Shown in pieces: positions 8,752 to 19,968 of a stretch of 64,000 bases of DNA. Origin of the DNA: JAHEDT01 sp963825615 (GTDB lineage Bacteria > Desulfobacterota > Desulfuromonadia > Desulfuromonadales > BM103); assembly GCA_963825615.1 (NCBI GenBank), contig CAWGTV010000008.1, positions 248,001 through 312,000 on the forward strand, in the 5' to 3' direction. Each line of letters opens with the position of its first letter. The first letter of the stretch is position 1. The position numbers were made by a program, and so were the translations under genes. The notes beneath the pieces were generated by a model. That model was not told the origin of the DNA. It worked only from the letters and a program-made list of their open reading frames with translations, and made no database searches.

Positions 8752-9576
8752 GTCATCATAAAGTCGAGGTCAAAAAGCTACAACATATCTACCCCGACGG
8801 GACCGTCGCCCTGCACAACGTTTCCTTTCTTATTCATCATGGTGAATCGGTCGCGATCATCGGCTCCAACGGTGCCGGCAAATCAACCCTGCTGCTCCAT
8901 CTCAACGGCTATCTCACCGCAACATCCGGGGAAATCGTTATCGGCGATACGCGCCTGGCCAGAGAGAACCTTCCGGAGATCAGACGCACTGTGGGGATGG
9001 TCTTCCAGGACCCCGACGACCAGCTGTTCATGCCGACCGTTTTCGATGACATTGCCTTCGGTCCTTTGAACATGGGTCTTGCCGCAAAAGATGTCGAGAC
9101 CAGGGTCATGGAAGCCCTGATGCGAGTCGATGCTGAGGATTTGCGCGACAAACCCCCCTATCACCTCTCAGGAGGCGAAAAGAAGAGGGTCGCAATCGCC
9201 ACCGTGCTTTCGATGCTGCCGGAGATACTGGTCCTGGACGAACCGACCAACGGGCTCGACCCGCATGCCCGCCGGCAATTGATTGCGCTCTTGCAAGGCC
9301 TTCCACCACACGCGCATCATCACCAGCCACGACCTCGACATGGTGCTGGAATTATGTGAACGCACGATTGTCCTGAAGAACGGGCGCGTGATGGCCGATG
9401 GACCAACGCTGGAGATATTCAGCAACGACGAGCTGCTCAAAGCGTGCCGCCTAGAAAAGCCCTTTGCCATGCAGGGGTGCCCGGTCTGCTCTCCCGGCAA
9501 GCGGGTCAACCCGGTGCAGAAGCCCCTGGTCCCTCCCCACGGCGACGGCCATCATGATCATCATCATGAACATTAA
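8749..9576 (+). pseudogene. cbiO: ECF transporter ATPase CbiO with His-rich tail, frameshifted
   Basis: The energising ATPase. Walker A is GSNGAGKSTLLLHL at about residue 38, the Q-loop is VFQDPDDQLF, the signature HLSGGEKKRVAIA, and Walker B LVLDEPTNGLD. A surplus base near 9308-9314 shifts the frame; removing it gives LLQGLPPTRIITSHDLDM and the normal C-terminus. The repaired protein ends in HGDGHHDHHHEH, a His/Asp-rich tail likely to bind nickel or cobalt. It is the third member of the operon to carry a single +1 frameshift. Confidence 0.85.
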
Positions 9577-9824
9577 CCCTACATGCAGAACACTATCGCC
9601 CGATTGATACGGCTTGCTTGCCAATGGAGTTCGACAGGAGCTTTCCCGATAAAAAATCACCATAAAACCTCTGCATGAAATTTTTTCCAAGACCCGTCAG
9701 CGATCATCCCCTGCAATTACAGCACGTTAAAAACATCTTATTTTTAAACCACCGTTTTATTAAAAATAAAAAATTTTACTTAGACAAAAAAAGAAAATCG
9801 CGCTACCCTGCTCGGCAGACAAAA

Positions 9825-9840
9825 GGTCAGAGGTCTGACC
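9825..9840. promoter_or_regulatory. Perfect palindrome, candidate GntR/FadR-type operator
   Basis: GGTCAGA-GG-TCTGACC is a perfect inverted repeat with a 2-base centre. Its GGTC...GACC halves resemble operators of FadR-subfamily GntR regulators. It lies about 68 bp upstream of the promoter-like -35 box of sucC. No GntR gene is in the window. Confidence 0.4.
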
Positions 9841-9907
9841 AATAGGCTAATTTTGTACGGCAATTGTGGGTTTTCGCCACAAATGCAATAAATTTGCTCC
9901 TTGCGAT

Positions 9908-9936
9908 TTGACAAACACCCGATTCTGCGGAATTTT
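9908..9936 (+). promoter_or_regulatory. Probable sigma-70 promoter of sucCD
   Basis: TTGACA at 9908-9913 and AATTTT at 9931-9936 are separated by 17 bases, an ideal spacing with a consensus -35 and a weak -10. It would give a 5' leader of about 90 bases. Confidence 0.5.
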
Positions 9937-9942
9937 TTAACA

Positions 9943-9962
9943 GGCCGATGCTGGCATCAGCC
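9943..9962. promoter_or_regulatory. Inverted repeat at the expected transcription start of sucCD
   Basis: GGCCGATGC-TG-GCATCAGCC forms a near-perfect inverted repeat directly after the -10 box. It may be an operator or a 5' stabilising hairpin. Confidence 0.35.
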
Positions 9963-10034
9963 TTGCGTTAAACACCTACGGGCAACCGGGAAAGACCGCC
10001 CACACAACCTATTTCTTGCGGAGGGTAATTACCC

Positions 10035-11198
<1,164 letters not shown>

Positions 11199-11210
11199 GG
11201 AGAGAGTGCG

Positions 11211-12083
<873 letters not shown>

Positions 12084-12116
12084 GAACCTTGCCTTGCATT
12101 GATCCACAACTAAAAA

Positions 12117-12145
12117 GGACCGGCCTACAGGCCGGTCCTTTGATT
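12117..12145 (+). terminator. Rho-independent terminator of sucCD
   Basis: A 9-bp perfect GC-rich stem (GGACCGGCC / GGCCGGTCC) with loop TACA, followed by TTTGATTTT. It is also preceded by AAAAA, so it can work for the convergent cytochrome gene on the other strand. Confidence 0.85.
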
Positions 12146-12166
12146 TTATCCACGTGTGGCTAATCG

Positions 12167-12499
12167 TTATTTTGCCTTGGTGGGGTCGGGGCTCTCACCC
12201 TTGAGCGGCGAGCCCCAGAAAGTACCCAGGACCTTCTGGTCGTGCTCGCTGAGGATGGCGCCACGCTCGATCATACGTTGCATGAGAACGTCAAGGTCTG
12301 CCTGTTGGCTGAGCGCTTCATCAACCCGGTCCCGGGTATGGCAGATCGTGCAGCGGGCTTCGATAGTACTCTGAAATTCGTCATTGCCCGGCAGACGATG
12401 AACATCGTGAACCGCACCGGTCACAGCGACTGCCGAGACTGGCAGCGCCAGCAGAGCGAAGAGCAGTCCCAGGCCTTGCCAGCGTTTATTCCCGTACAT
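12167..12499 (-). CDS. Small monohaem c-type cytochrome, exported
   Basis: A protein of about 110 residues with an N-terminal signal peptide (hydrophobic LGLLFALLALPVSAVAV) and a single haem-binding motif CTICH at about residue 50. The rest is short and charged. One Met in the C-terminal half (DVLMQRMIERG) could be the axial ligand. The ATG at 12499 lies inside the 3' end of the ferritin-like gene (14-base overlap), so translation is probably coupled. A likely role is electron transfer in the periplasm; the partner is unknown. Confidence 0.8.
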   Translation of the reverse strand: MYGNKRWQGLGLLFALLALPVSAVAVTGAVHDVHRLPGNDEFQSTIEARCTICHTRDRVDEALSQQADLDVLMQRMIERGAILSEHDQKVLGTFWGSPLKGESPDPTKAK

Positions 12500-12983
12500 A
12501 GGTATCAATATCCATCTCGTGAACCATGCCCATCATGTGAGCATATTCGGATTCGATGATCGCAAAGTGGGTTTCCGTTTCCTCTGCCATCCGATCGAAC
12601 ACGGCCCGCACAGCGGGGTCAACGATGCGGGCTGCGGTCATGCGCAGGTTCTTGACAAGGTCCTCTTCCTCCGTCATGGCCAGCTCCATGGCCCGGCGCT
12701 CGTGGACATTCTCATCCAGAGCCTTCTCGAGTTGCTTGAGCATGGCGTGGTTGGCCTTTGGGGGCTGGACAATGAATTCGTCAAAGGAACCGAGGTCGCT
12801 ACCAGTATAAATCTTGAAAAAGTGCCCGGCGTGCTCGCGTTCCTCCTTGGCTAGCTGCTCAAAGACCTTTTTGCCACGCTCGTTATTGGTCAGAGCGGCA
12901 GCTTTGAGATAAAAATCCATGACGTCTTTTTCCGTCTGAATGGCAAGCTTGATTGCCTCCAGCAGCTTCAGTTCCTGAGTCAT
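12486..12983 (-). CDS. Ferritin-like / rubrerythrin-type diiron protein
   Basis: A 165-residue four-helix protein with the Glu/His spacing of the rubrerythrin erythrin domain: TEKDVMDFYLKAA, KEEREHAGHFFKIY, ERRAMELAMTEEED and EETETHFAIIESEY. No rubredoxin Cys4 domain is present. These proteins handle peroxide or ferrous iron. The 3' end overlaps the gene for a small cytochrome c, which suggests an electron path to the diiron site, though the two products would be in different compartments unless the cytochrome is membrane-held; this is inference. Confidence 0.85.
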   Translation of the reverse strand: MTQELKLLEAIKLAIQTEKDVMDFYLKAAALTNNERGKKVFEQLAKEEREHAGHFFKIYTGSDLGSFDEFIVQPPKANHAMLKQLEKALDENVHERRAMELAMTEEEDLVKNLRMTAARIVDPAVRAVFDRMAEETETHFAIIESEYAHMMGMVHEMDIDTYVRE

Positions 12984-13083
12984 GACTCTCTCCTTTCACC
13001 ACAGCAAAGTTTAAAGTTGAAGGATAAAACTTACAGCGATTCTTGACGGATAAAAAAAGTGATCACCGTCGCCCGTGTCAAAC

Positions 13084-13476
13084 TTATGACAAAGGCTTGG
13101 CCGTCTGTTCCGCCACCCACTCATCAATCTTGGCGCCGTCGACATCGTCGAGGTCGATGAAGCGCAGTCCCATCCCCGGCTCATTGGAGTCCTTGCGCTG
13201 GAAATGCCGCTTCCATACGACCTCGCAGCGACAGCGGATGGTGTGACGGGAGTTGCTCGGCAGCCTAAGTTCAAGAGTGAACTCCTCACCAGGCTCACGC
13301 GGCTTTACCGTCGCAATAAACAACCCGCCGCGACTGATATTCTTGGCGTAGCCAAACAAGGTTTTCCGGCCATCGCCGCAGGGGATTTTCTCGACGATCA
13401 GCGGAGCACGCGTGGCACACCGCTGGCTCTTCTGTTCCGCAGCAAACTCGGGCTTTTCGGGCACACTCATCGGCAC
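13084..13476 (-). CDS. PilZ domain protein
   Basis: A 130-residue stand-alone PilZ domain that should bind c-di-GMP. The two-part ligand motif is present: RCATR (RxxxR) near residue 19 and NISRGG (N/DxSxxG) near residue 46. The C-terminal strand GMGLRFIDLDD is typical. The start could be Met1 or Met3. It is a single gene with no effector domain, so it acts on a partner protein such as a motor or synthase. Confidence 0.88.
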   Translation of the reverse strand: MPMSVPEKPEFAAEQKSQRCATRAPLIVEKIPCGDGRKTLFGYAKNISRGGLFIATVKPREPGEEFTLELRLPSNSRHTIRCRCEVVWKRHFQRKDSNEPGMGLRFIDLDDVDGAKIDEWVAEQTAKPLS

Positions 13477-13567
13477 CTCTTCATTCTGTTAGCAAAACAA
13501 GCAGATATGGGGGCTCTCTGACTCATAGTAGCACAGCTTTTTAGATTTTCGACAAACTTATCCAAGA

Positions 13568-14831
13568 CTAAACCCCGTCGAACTGACGCAGTTCCTCAAG
13601 CATCCCAGCCATCGTTGCGGGACAGGGGCGTCCATCCCAGGCGAAATATTCGGGAAGGAGCACCCCAGCATCGCCGCGGGCAAGGCCAGCATCACACAGG
13701 AGGTGGATCAGCCGCAGAGTCCTGAAGCCATCGAACCAGGTATGGAAAGCCTGCAGACGCTTCTCGACCGGTTTGATGAGTCGCCTGCAGGCGCGGCCAA
13801 ACGCGAAGCCAGTCCGCCTGTTCCAGGTAGGCGGCCAGAACCGGGGAAATCCTCTCTGCCACGATCAAAAGTTTTTCGGCCTCGGCCGAGATATTCCGTT
13901 CCACGGCAAACAGCCAGTCCCCCAGGAGCCTAAACGCCAGCGCCGGGTAAAAAAGCACCGCCTGATCATCACCACCAAGCAGGCGGGTCATGCTGCGCCC
14001 GGTGCCAAAGGGGACCCGCTCCGACATTCGCGGTTCAGGAAACACCGTGGTTCCGGAAAGACGCTCGACGCCATCGGTCTTCGCCAGTTTCTGCAGGAAG
14101 TAAAAGTCTTCGCCGGCCTTGCGGCAATTCATGCCGCCGCAACGTACGTAGGCCGCTCCCCGGCAGGCCATGGCACTGCCGATACTGTTGAAGGCGTAGG
14201 GAGACCCGGCCAGGTGCAGACCGTATACATAGCTGCGCAGAAACAGCTCGTAACGCTCGATGGCAACCTGCTGGGCATAATCTCGGCCCGCCTGATGCCG
14301 AAAGGGGATAACCGCAGCACCCCGTGCGGAGCGGCGAAAGTGTGCCGCGACCGTCTCGAGGTAACCCGCTTCCACCAGGGTGTCGGCATCAAGGCAAACC
14401 AGCAGGGGATCTCCTGCCCAATCCAGACGCGTCAACGCCAGGTCCATACCAAGCTTACGGGCGAAGCCGACCCCCGCCAGCTTGGCCGGAAGCTCGGCCC
14501 CGGCGCTGGCGGCGTCAACCCAGGCCAGGCACAGCGGCGAGATTGCGGCGAGATCGGCCAACCTGACAAGGTCAAGGCCGTTTTGCAAACGGTCCACTGG
14601 CTCAGCATGCGCGCCATGATTGACCACGATCACCACAAGGAAGCGATCGGTCCATTGCAGTGGATTGGCCGCCAGGCTATGCAGCGTTTTAAACAGGCGC
14701 TCGCCTTCGGCCAGTGCCGGGATGACGACCGCTCCGGAAAAACCGGTGCGCACTTCGCCAGCAAGCCGCCACGGGCCTTTGACGGCGTTCCTGCCGAGAT
14801 AGCGTTGAACTGCCGGAGGCAAAAGGGTCAT
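13568..14831 (-). pseudogene. Family 2 glycosyltransferase, frameshifted near the C-terminus
   Basis: A GT-A fold glycosyltransferase: VVIPALAEGERLFKTLHSL at about residue 35, the DxD-type motif LLVCLDADTLVEAGYLE near residue 145, and an acceptor-side GEDFYFLQKLAKTDG. The first frame stops at 13692. Deleting one base of CC at 13784-13785 continues it as RLQRLIKPVEKRLQAF and adds about 70 sensible residues to a stop at 13568. ATG 14831 overlaps the miaA stop as ATGA, so it is co-transcribed with miaA. The sugar donor and acceptor are unknown; lipid A or exopolysaccharide work is possible. Confidence 0.75.
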
Positions 14832-15727
14832 TGCTGGCGGACCTGACATGCGGCAAGCAATTCATCAAGCGGGTCGCCTGCGGCATCGAGCCAATGGATG
14901 GCAACCCCTTGGCGTTCCATGCGCCGAAACCAGGTTTCCTGGCGCTTGGCAAACTGGTGAATGGCGCTGTTCAGCTTCTGGAAGAGATCGTTGCGACTGA
15001 GTTGCCCCTGCAGGTGCCAGGCAACGAAACGGTATTCAAGGCCATAATAGTCGAGGGTCTCCCAGCTCACACCGGCAACACGCAGGCTGGCGACCTCCTC
15101 GATCAGGCCATGCTCGAGACGCTGCTGCAAGCGCCTGGTAATTCGCTGCCGCAACAGCTCCCGCGGCCAGCGCAGTCCAAACACCAATGGGTTCACGTCC
15201 GGCATGGCCAAGGACTGACCCCCGCTCTGACGTTCACCCTCGGCAATCTCTATGGCCCGGATCAACCGCGAACGATCATGCAGGTCGGTGGAGTTGTGCA
15301 GATCCGGACGCAGTGTCCGTAGTCGCGACTGCAGATCCTCGAGGGGAAGTGGTTCCAGTTCCCGGCGCAACGCCTGATTCTCGGCCACCTCCACCAGTTC
15401 ATAGCCGCGCAACACGGCATCCAGGTAGAGCCCGGTACCCCCGGCCAGGATCGGCAGTCGGCCGCGGCCGCGAATCTCATGGTACGCTACGCTGAAGGCC
15501 TGGGCAAAATCAAACAGGCTGAACTCGTAGCCGGGCTCAACCACATCGATGAGATGATACGGGGTCAGGCCATATTCATCAAGGTCCTTGCCCGTGCCGA
15601 TATCCAGCCCACGGTAGACCTGGCGTGAATCGGCCGAGAGGACTTCGCCATGCAGTTGGCGGGCGGCCGCAACCGCCAGATGGGTTTTACCCGAAGCCGT
15701 CGGCCCGAGCACCACAAGGAGATTCAT
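14828..15727 (-). CDS. miaA: tRNA dimethylallyltransferase
   Basis: A 299-residue enzyme that adds a dimethylallyl group to A37 of tRNAs reading U-starting codons. The P-loop GPTASGKTHLAV is at the very N-terminus, followed by SADSRQVYRGLDIGTGK, LAGGTGLYLDAVLRGYE and KRQETWFRRM. The start at 15727 (MNLLVVLG) was chosen because it puts the P-loop at the family position; the longer open frame upstream is not conserved in type. It is followed by a glycosyltransferase gene with an ATGA overlap. Confidence 0.95.
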   Translation of the reverse strand: MNLLVVLGPTASGKTHLAVAAARQLHGEVLSADSRQVYRGLDIGTGKDLDEYGLTPYHLIDVVEPGYEFSLFDFAQAFSVAYHEIRGRGRLPILAGGTGLYLDAVLRGYELVEVAENQALRRELEPLPLEDLQSRLRTLRPDLHNSTDLHDRSRLIRAIEIAEGERQSGGQSLAMPDVNPLVFGLRWPRELLRQRITRRLQQRLEHGLIEEVASLRVAGVSWETLDYYGLEYRFVAWHLQGQLSRNDLFQKLNSAIHQFAKRQETWFRRMERQGVAIHWLDAAGDPLDELLAACQVRQQ

Positions 15728-15924
15728 ATCAGGGATCAGCTCCTGCCGGGGGTCATATGATTGCACAACAACCATACCTGCGTGCGATGTTCCAGTTATA
15801 TCCGGATCACCGGCCGATGACAATGCGAATTGCCACCGGGCTTCCCTCGCCGGGTGAAATCTGCTATACAGTGGAAACTTTACCGGCCGTCGGCTTTTTA
15901 AAACTGCGAGAGTTCTGGAGTTCC

Positions 15925-17205
15925 ATGGCTGCATCCCCTGCAAACGCTGACGCTGCCCCTGATGCCCCGACGATACTGCCCCGTGCGGCCCACGGCATCT
16001 CCCGCAGCCAGATCGATGAAAACACCCTCAAGGTGCTCTACCGGCTGCATCACAACGGCTATCTGGCGTACCTCGTCGGCGGCAGCGTGCGTGACCTACT
16101 CCTCGGCAGGACCCCTAAGGACTTCGACGTCGGCACTGACGCCACCCCGCAGCAGGTCAAAAAGCTGTTTCGCAACTGTTTCCTGGTCGGTCGTCGCTTC
16201 CGCCTGGCGCACATCAGGTTCGGTCGTGACCAGGTCATCGAAGTGGCCACTTTTCGGCGCCATCCCCATCCCGACGAACTTCCGGACGATCCCGAAGAGC
16301 ACACCCTCTTCATGCAGAACCAGTTCGGGACGCCGCGCGAAGACGCCTTTCGGCGGGACTTTACCATCAATGCCCTGTTCTACAATATCGCCGACTTTTC
16401 AATCGTTGACCATGTCGGTGGACTCAAGGATCTCGAGAAGCGCCAGCTGCGCGTGATCGGAGATCCCGGAACCCGCTTCGTCGAGGACCCGGTGCGCATG
16501 CTGCGCGCCCTGGAATTCAGCGTCCGTCTCGATTTCGCCCTCGGTGAGGAGGTTCTTGAAGGAATTGCGGACAAAGCACCGACGATTGCCGAGGCCGCTC
16601 CGGCCAGGGTGCGTGAAGAGCTGCTGGAACTTTTCCGCCTCGGTGTCGGTGCTGAAGTTCTGCAACAGGCCCAGGCGCTCGGGCTAATGCAGCCATTGAT
16701 GGGAGGCTACCAGGCCGGGGAAACCACCTTCACGCTCTTGGCGAGTCTCAACCAGTATTTCCGCAAGGCCGGCGGCATCGACGAAGCGATGATCCTGGCC
16801 ACGCTGTTTCTCGATCGCTTCTGGCATAAATGCCCGATCCATGCGTCACTGCCTATCAACGAGGTTTTGCAGTCGGCCGGGCACCTGCTGACGCCATATT
16901 GCAATTATTTTCGCCTCGCTCACGGCCTGCGCCACCAGGCGCGGGAGATGCTGATCGGCTGCTACCGGTTCGCCCGTGGGCTCGGTCATCGTGGTCAGAA
17001 GCGCTTCCTACTCAACCCGGAAACCCCGCGGTCCCTGGAGCTGTTCCGCCTCTGGACCCAAGCCAGCGGCAGCGACCCGGCCCTGGTCGAAACCTGGCAG
17101 AAAGCTTTGCACTCAGGACATGACCCGGCAGAGCAGCCTGCTAGGCAAGGAACCCGCCGCACCCACCGTCGCCCACGCCGCCGGCGCCCGGCAAAACCGG
17201 CCTGA
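15925..17205 (+). CDS. pcnB: Polynucleotide adenylyltransferase / CCA-type nucleotidyltransferase (PcnB)
   Basis: A 426-residue class II nucleotidyltransferase that adds poly(A) to RNA 3' ends. The signature VGGSVRDLLLGRTPKDFDVG is at about residue 50, followed by RRFRLAHIRFG, RRDFTINALFYN and DPVRMLRALEFS. The C-terminus ends in an Arg-rich tail (RRTHRRPRRRRPAKPA) typical of PcnB RNA binding. ATG 15925 follows a CTGGAG ribosome binding site. The region is divergent from miaA, so its promoter lies within 15728-15924. Confidence 0.92.
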   Translation: MAASPANADAAPDAPTILPRAAHGISRSQIDENTLKVLYRLHHNGYLAYLVGGSVRDLLLGRTPKDFDVGTDATPQQVKKLFRNCFLVGRRFRLAHIRFGRDQVIEVATFRRHPHPDELPDDPEEHTLFMQNQFGTPREDAFRRDFTINALFYNIADFSIVDHVGGLKDLEKRQLRVIGDPGTRFVEDPVRMLRALEFSVRLDFALGEEVLEGIADKAPTIAEAAPARVREELLELFRLGVGAEVLQQAQALGLMQPLMGGYQAGETTFTLLASLNQYFRKAGGIDEAMILATLFLDRFWHKCPIHASLPINEVLQSAGHLLTPYCNYFRLAHGLRHQAREMLIGCYRFARGLGHRGQKRFLLNPETPRSLELFRLWTQASGSDPALVETWQKALHSGHDPAEQPARQGTRRTHRRPRRRRPAKPA

Positions 17206-17213
17206 AGCAGAGG

Positions 17214-19115
17214 CTAAATTCTCTTCAACAAACACCGCAGTTGCAAAACTTCCTGCCGGGACAACACCCGGTCGCGAAATACAGCCCCATAATAGATTCG
17301 GGCAAATTCACGACACTCCTCATTATCCAGTTGCTCGGCTATCTCGACCAACCCGGCTCCCGGAGCCAATGCCGCCGGACCGTAACGCTTCCGCAGTCGA
17401 ACCCGCAACTGCTCCAACAGGCGTGCCTCTTTCGATGTATGCCGCAAGGCGAGAGCACTCGCCGCAACGACCGTGGCAATCAGCAGTGCAACGACGATTT
17501 TCCACCAGCCTTGCGGGGCGCGCACCGAACGGAGATTGCGCATGCGGTCGCCAGCCTCGCGGAAGAGCGCGATCTGCTGCCCCAGATCAAACACTACGAC
17601 CGCCTGCACCCATTGGTAATTGAGGCTGTCGGCCAGCTGCCGCAACGAACTCAGCCGATCGCGGTCACGTGCCCCCAGCGTTGTGTCGACGTTGATCGCC
17701 CACTGACTGGGGTCGACGCGCTGCCAAGCATTATCGGCAGACAATACTTCGACCCAGACATGGGCCGCATCTTCACTGACCAGGTAATACCCCCCCAGCG
17801 GGTTGTAATCTCCACCGTAATAACCACCGACCAGCCGTGCCGGGATGCCAGCAAGCCGGGCTATGGAGATATATGCCGAAGCAAAAAACTCGCAATAGCC
17901 GCGCTTCTTTTCGAACAGGAAGGTATCGATGGCCTGCGCTCCGGTCGGCAAGTCATCCTGGGCATAGCTGAGCTCCTGATTGCGAAAGAAAGCCGCCAGG
18001 GAAGCGATGCGCGCACCGACGTCTTCACCGGCGCCGCGAATGTCTTCAGCCAGCCGGCGCATACGCGGGCTGACCTCGGCAGGAGGCTGCAGGTAGAAAT
18101 CACGGTCGACTACCCCTTGCACCTTCAGGTCGGCCCCGGGACTGGCGCGGACCTCGAAACGAAGGCGGTGATCGAGCGCGCTGCGCGCGATATACATTTG
18201 GTCGACGGTGGTTTCGTTGCGGACCCCGGTGGCCAGCAGGGGCCGGTCGAGGGTCACCAGATAACGGTCGGTCCGCGGCTCCGGGTAAATTATGAAGATG
18301 ACCGGCGCCGGGCCCTCGATCCGCGGGGGGCCTTCTCGGGGAGGTTGTTTACGCACCCAGCGCCCCTCTTCCGACTGGTTGAGGACCAGGGCACGCCAAT
18401 AGCGATCTTCCGGGGCCAGCTCCGGGCCCTCGGCGCGGAAGGCCAGCGCCAGGTTTGTGGAAATCTGCGCAAAGCTGCCCGGCTGCACCGTCTCGGCAAG
18501 GCCCACGACCGCCCTCGCAGACGGATTGAGAAAATTCCAGAGCGGATGGCGAGTCCGTGGCAGGACCACGAAAAAAACCACCATCAGCAGCAGGGACACC
18601 GTCGGCAGGACCAGGCCGATCCTGACCAGCTTGACCAAGTCAGGGCGGGTCATGGTCAGCTTCTGGTCAGTGACGTAAACGGTCAAAATGACCAGACCGA
18701 GGGTCACGCCGAAGATCAGCAGGACCAGGTAAAAAGCAAAACTGATCTCCAGGTGGATCAGGGAAGAACCGGCCAGCAGAAAGATGGCCAGGACAAAAAT
18801 CTGCAGGTAATCCCGCCCGGCCTTGGGGGTCAGAAGACGCACGACCATGAGGACCACCATGGCATGCACCACCGGGATGGCAACTTCATCGCGGGTGATC
18901 TGTATAGCGTAGAAAACCATGCTACACAGCGCAACGACTGTTGCCAGCCAGGTCGGCAACGGATATTGTTCGCGGCGGTCGCACCACAGGCCAGCCGGGA
19001 TGGCGAGCAGCGCTACCAGGAGCAGCGATCGATCGAGATACGCCAGGACCGGCCCCATGCTGACCAAGGCAACGGCGACGGCAAGAAAATCAAGCAGTCT
19101 TTTGATCTTGACCAT
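17214..19115 (-). CDS. TgpA-like membrane transglutaminase (DUF3488-transglutaminase core)
   Basis: A 633-residue protein with five to six N-terminal membrane segments (residues 10-200), a large periplasmic part and a transglutaminase-like core. The catalytic Cys is in KKRGYCEFFASAYISIARL near residue 415, His in EDAAHVWVEVLS and Asp in WQRVDPSQW. A further membrane helix (residues about 550-570) precedes a C-terminal DUF4129-like tail. It overlaps the DUF58 gene by 26 bp, and with that and moxR forms the well-known MoxR/DUF58/TgpA set. Substrate unknown. Confidence 0.92.
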   Translation of the reverse strand: MVKIKRLLDFLAVAVALVSMGPVLAYLDRSLLLVALLAIPAGLWCDRREQYPLPTWLATVVALCSMVFYAIQITRDEVAIPVVHAMVVLMVVRLLTPKAGRDYLQIFVLAIFLLAGSSLIHLEISFAFYLVLLIFGVTLGLVILTVYVTDQKLTMTRPDLVKLVRIGLVLPTVSLLLMVVFFVVLPRTRHPLWNFLNPSARAVVGLAETVQPGSFAQISTNLALAFRAEGPELAPEDRYWRALVLNQSEEGRWVRKQPPREGPPRIEGPAPVIFIIYPEPRTDRYLVTLDRPLLATGVRNETTVDQMYIARSALDHRLRFEVRASPGADLKVQGVVDRDFYLQPPAEVSPRMRRLAEDIRGAGEDVGARIASLAAFFRNQELSYAQDDLPTGAQAIDTFLFEKKRGYCEFFASAYISIARLAGIPARLVGGYYGGDYNPLGGYYLVSEDAAHVWVEVLSADNAWQRVDPSQWAINVDTTLGARDRDRLSSLRQLADSLNYQWVQAVVVFDLGQQIALFREAGDRMRNLRSVRAPQGWWKIVVALLIATVVAASALALRHTSKEARLLEQLRVRLRKRYGPAALAPGAGLVEIAEQLDNEECREFARIYYGAVFRDRVLSRQEVLQLRCLLKRI

Positions 19116-19968
19116 AATGAGCCAATGTCTGCAGCAGCAGAAGTTTATGGCGCTGGCCGGCGCCCGGGGGGAGTTCGAGGCCGCCGGCCTTCAAACCGAC
19201 TGGCCAGCCGTTGCGCAACCAGCGCGACACCAGGTAGCTGGCATGGCACAGGCGTTGCTCGACACCCGCACCGGGCATTTCTGCCAGGTCGAGAATGACA
19301 GGCTTGCGGGTGGCTGCCGATAACTCTTTGACCTTGAGCCGGTCATGGCGGGCCGAGAGTTTCCAGTGAATCGACTTGAGCGGCTCCCCCCCCTGGTAAT
19401 CGCTGATGCGGTTGATATCCCCCTCGTAACCACGCTGCCAATTTTGCTGCAAGCCCTGTCCGCCGCCCGGATCGACCTGGCGCAGATCTGGGCAGGGTTG
19501 CGGGGCCGGGAAAACCGTCACCTTCTGATCGATGACCAGCCCTAGTGAACGGATGAAGAAATTGACCGGAAAGCGGGAACGGATAGCGGCGGTCGGGAGT
19601 GGCCGCAGGCCTCGCCCGGAGAGTGTGACTTCCACGCTTTTCTGGCGGCCCTGACTCGGGTCGACCAGCGGGAAAAAAAGCGCCCGGTCAGCAACCACAA
19701 CCTCCATCAGAAAGATCGGCAGCCAGCGGCGCCGGTTGACAAGCTCGACGCCGAGCAGGGTCGGCAGGCCGTCGTAGATCTCATCGGGGAGGGAATAACG
19801 TACATCGACCCGGGCCAGGTTCCATTTGCCGAGCACGCCGGAAACGGACATGAACCCGAGCAGGGCGGAGACCAGCAGGTAAAGGAGATTGTTGCCGGTA
19901 TTGACTGCGGCGAAACCGAGCAACAGGGTGATGGCAATATAAATAAACCCGGCGCGGGTCAGCTTCAG
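19090..19968 (-). CDS. DUF58 domain protein
   Basis: About 292 residues. Two N-terminal membrane helices (around LLGFAAVNTGNNLLYLLVSA) are followed by a soluble part containing the DUF58 block GDINRISDYQGGEPLKSIHW and KLSARHDRLKVKEL. No ATG fits the conserved N-terminus; the coding potential extends to the end of moxR, where a CTG at 19968 overlaps the moxR TGA stop. A TTG at 19923 is the next candidate but would cut the first helix. The start is therefore uncertain. It sits between moxR and tgpA and likely works with the ATPase in envelope-complex assembly. Confidence 0.85.
   Translation of the reverse strand: MKLTRAGFIYIAITLLLGFAAVNTGNNLLYLLVSALLGFMSVSGVLGKWNLARVDVRYSLPDEIYDGLPTLLGVELVNRRRWLPIFLMEVVVADRALFFPLVDPSQGRQKSVEVTLSGRGLRPLPTAAIRSRFPVNFFIRSLGLVIDQKVTVFPAPQPCPDLRQVDPGGGQGLQQNWQRGYEGDINRISDYQGGEPLKSIHWKLSARHDRLKVKELSAATRKPVILDLAEMPGAGVEQRLCHASYLVSRWLRNGWPVGLKAGGLELPPGAGQRHKLLLLQTLAHYGQDQKTA

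Larger units (their letters stand above)
9577..10034. other. AT-rich intergenic region upstream of sucCD
   Basis: About 460 bases without a gene, distinctly AT-rich at 9720-9800 compared with the flanks. It contains the palindrome at 9825-9840, a promoter-like pair at 9908-9936 and a second inverted repeat at 9943-9962, listed separately. No reading frame looks coding. Confidence 0.6.

Noticed and set aside
17241..19298. A 685-codon plus-strand open frame opposite tgpA and DUF58
   Set aside because: It is rich in Gln/Arg/His/Asp with no hydrophobic core or family motif, typical for the antisense of a GC-rich gene; the minus strand holds clear TgpA and DUF58 motifs.
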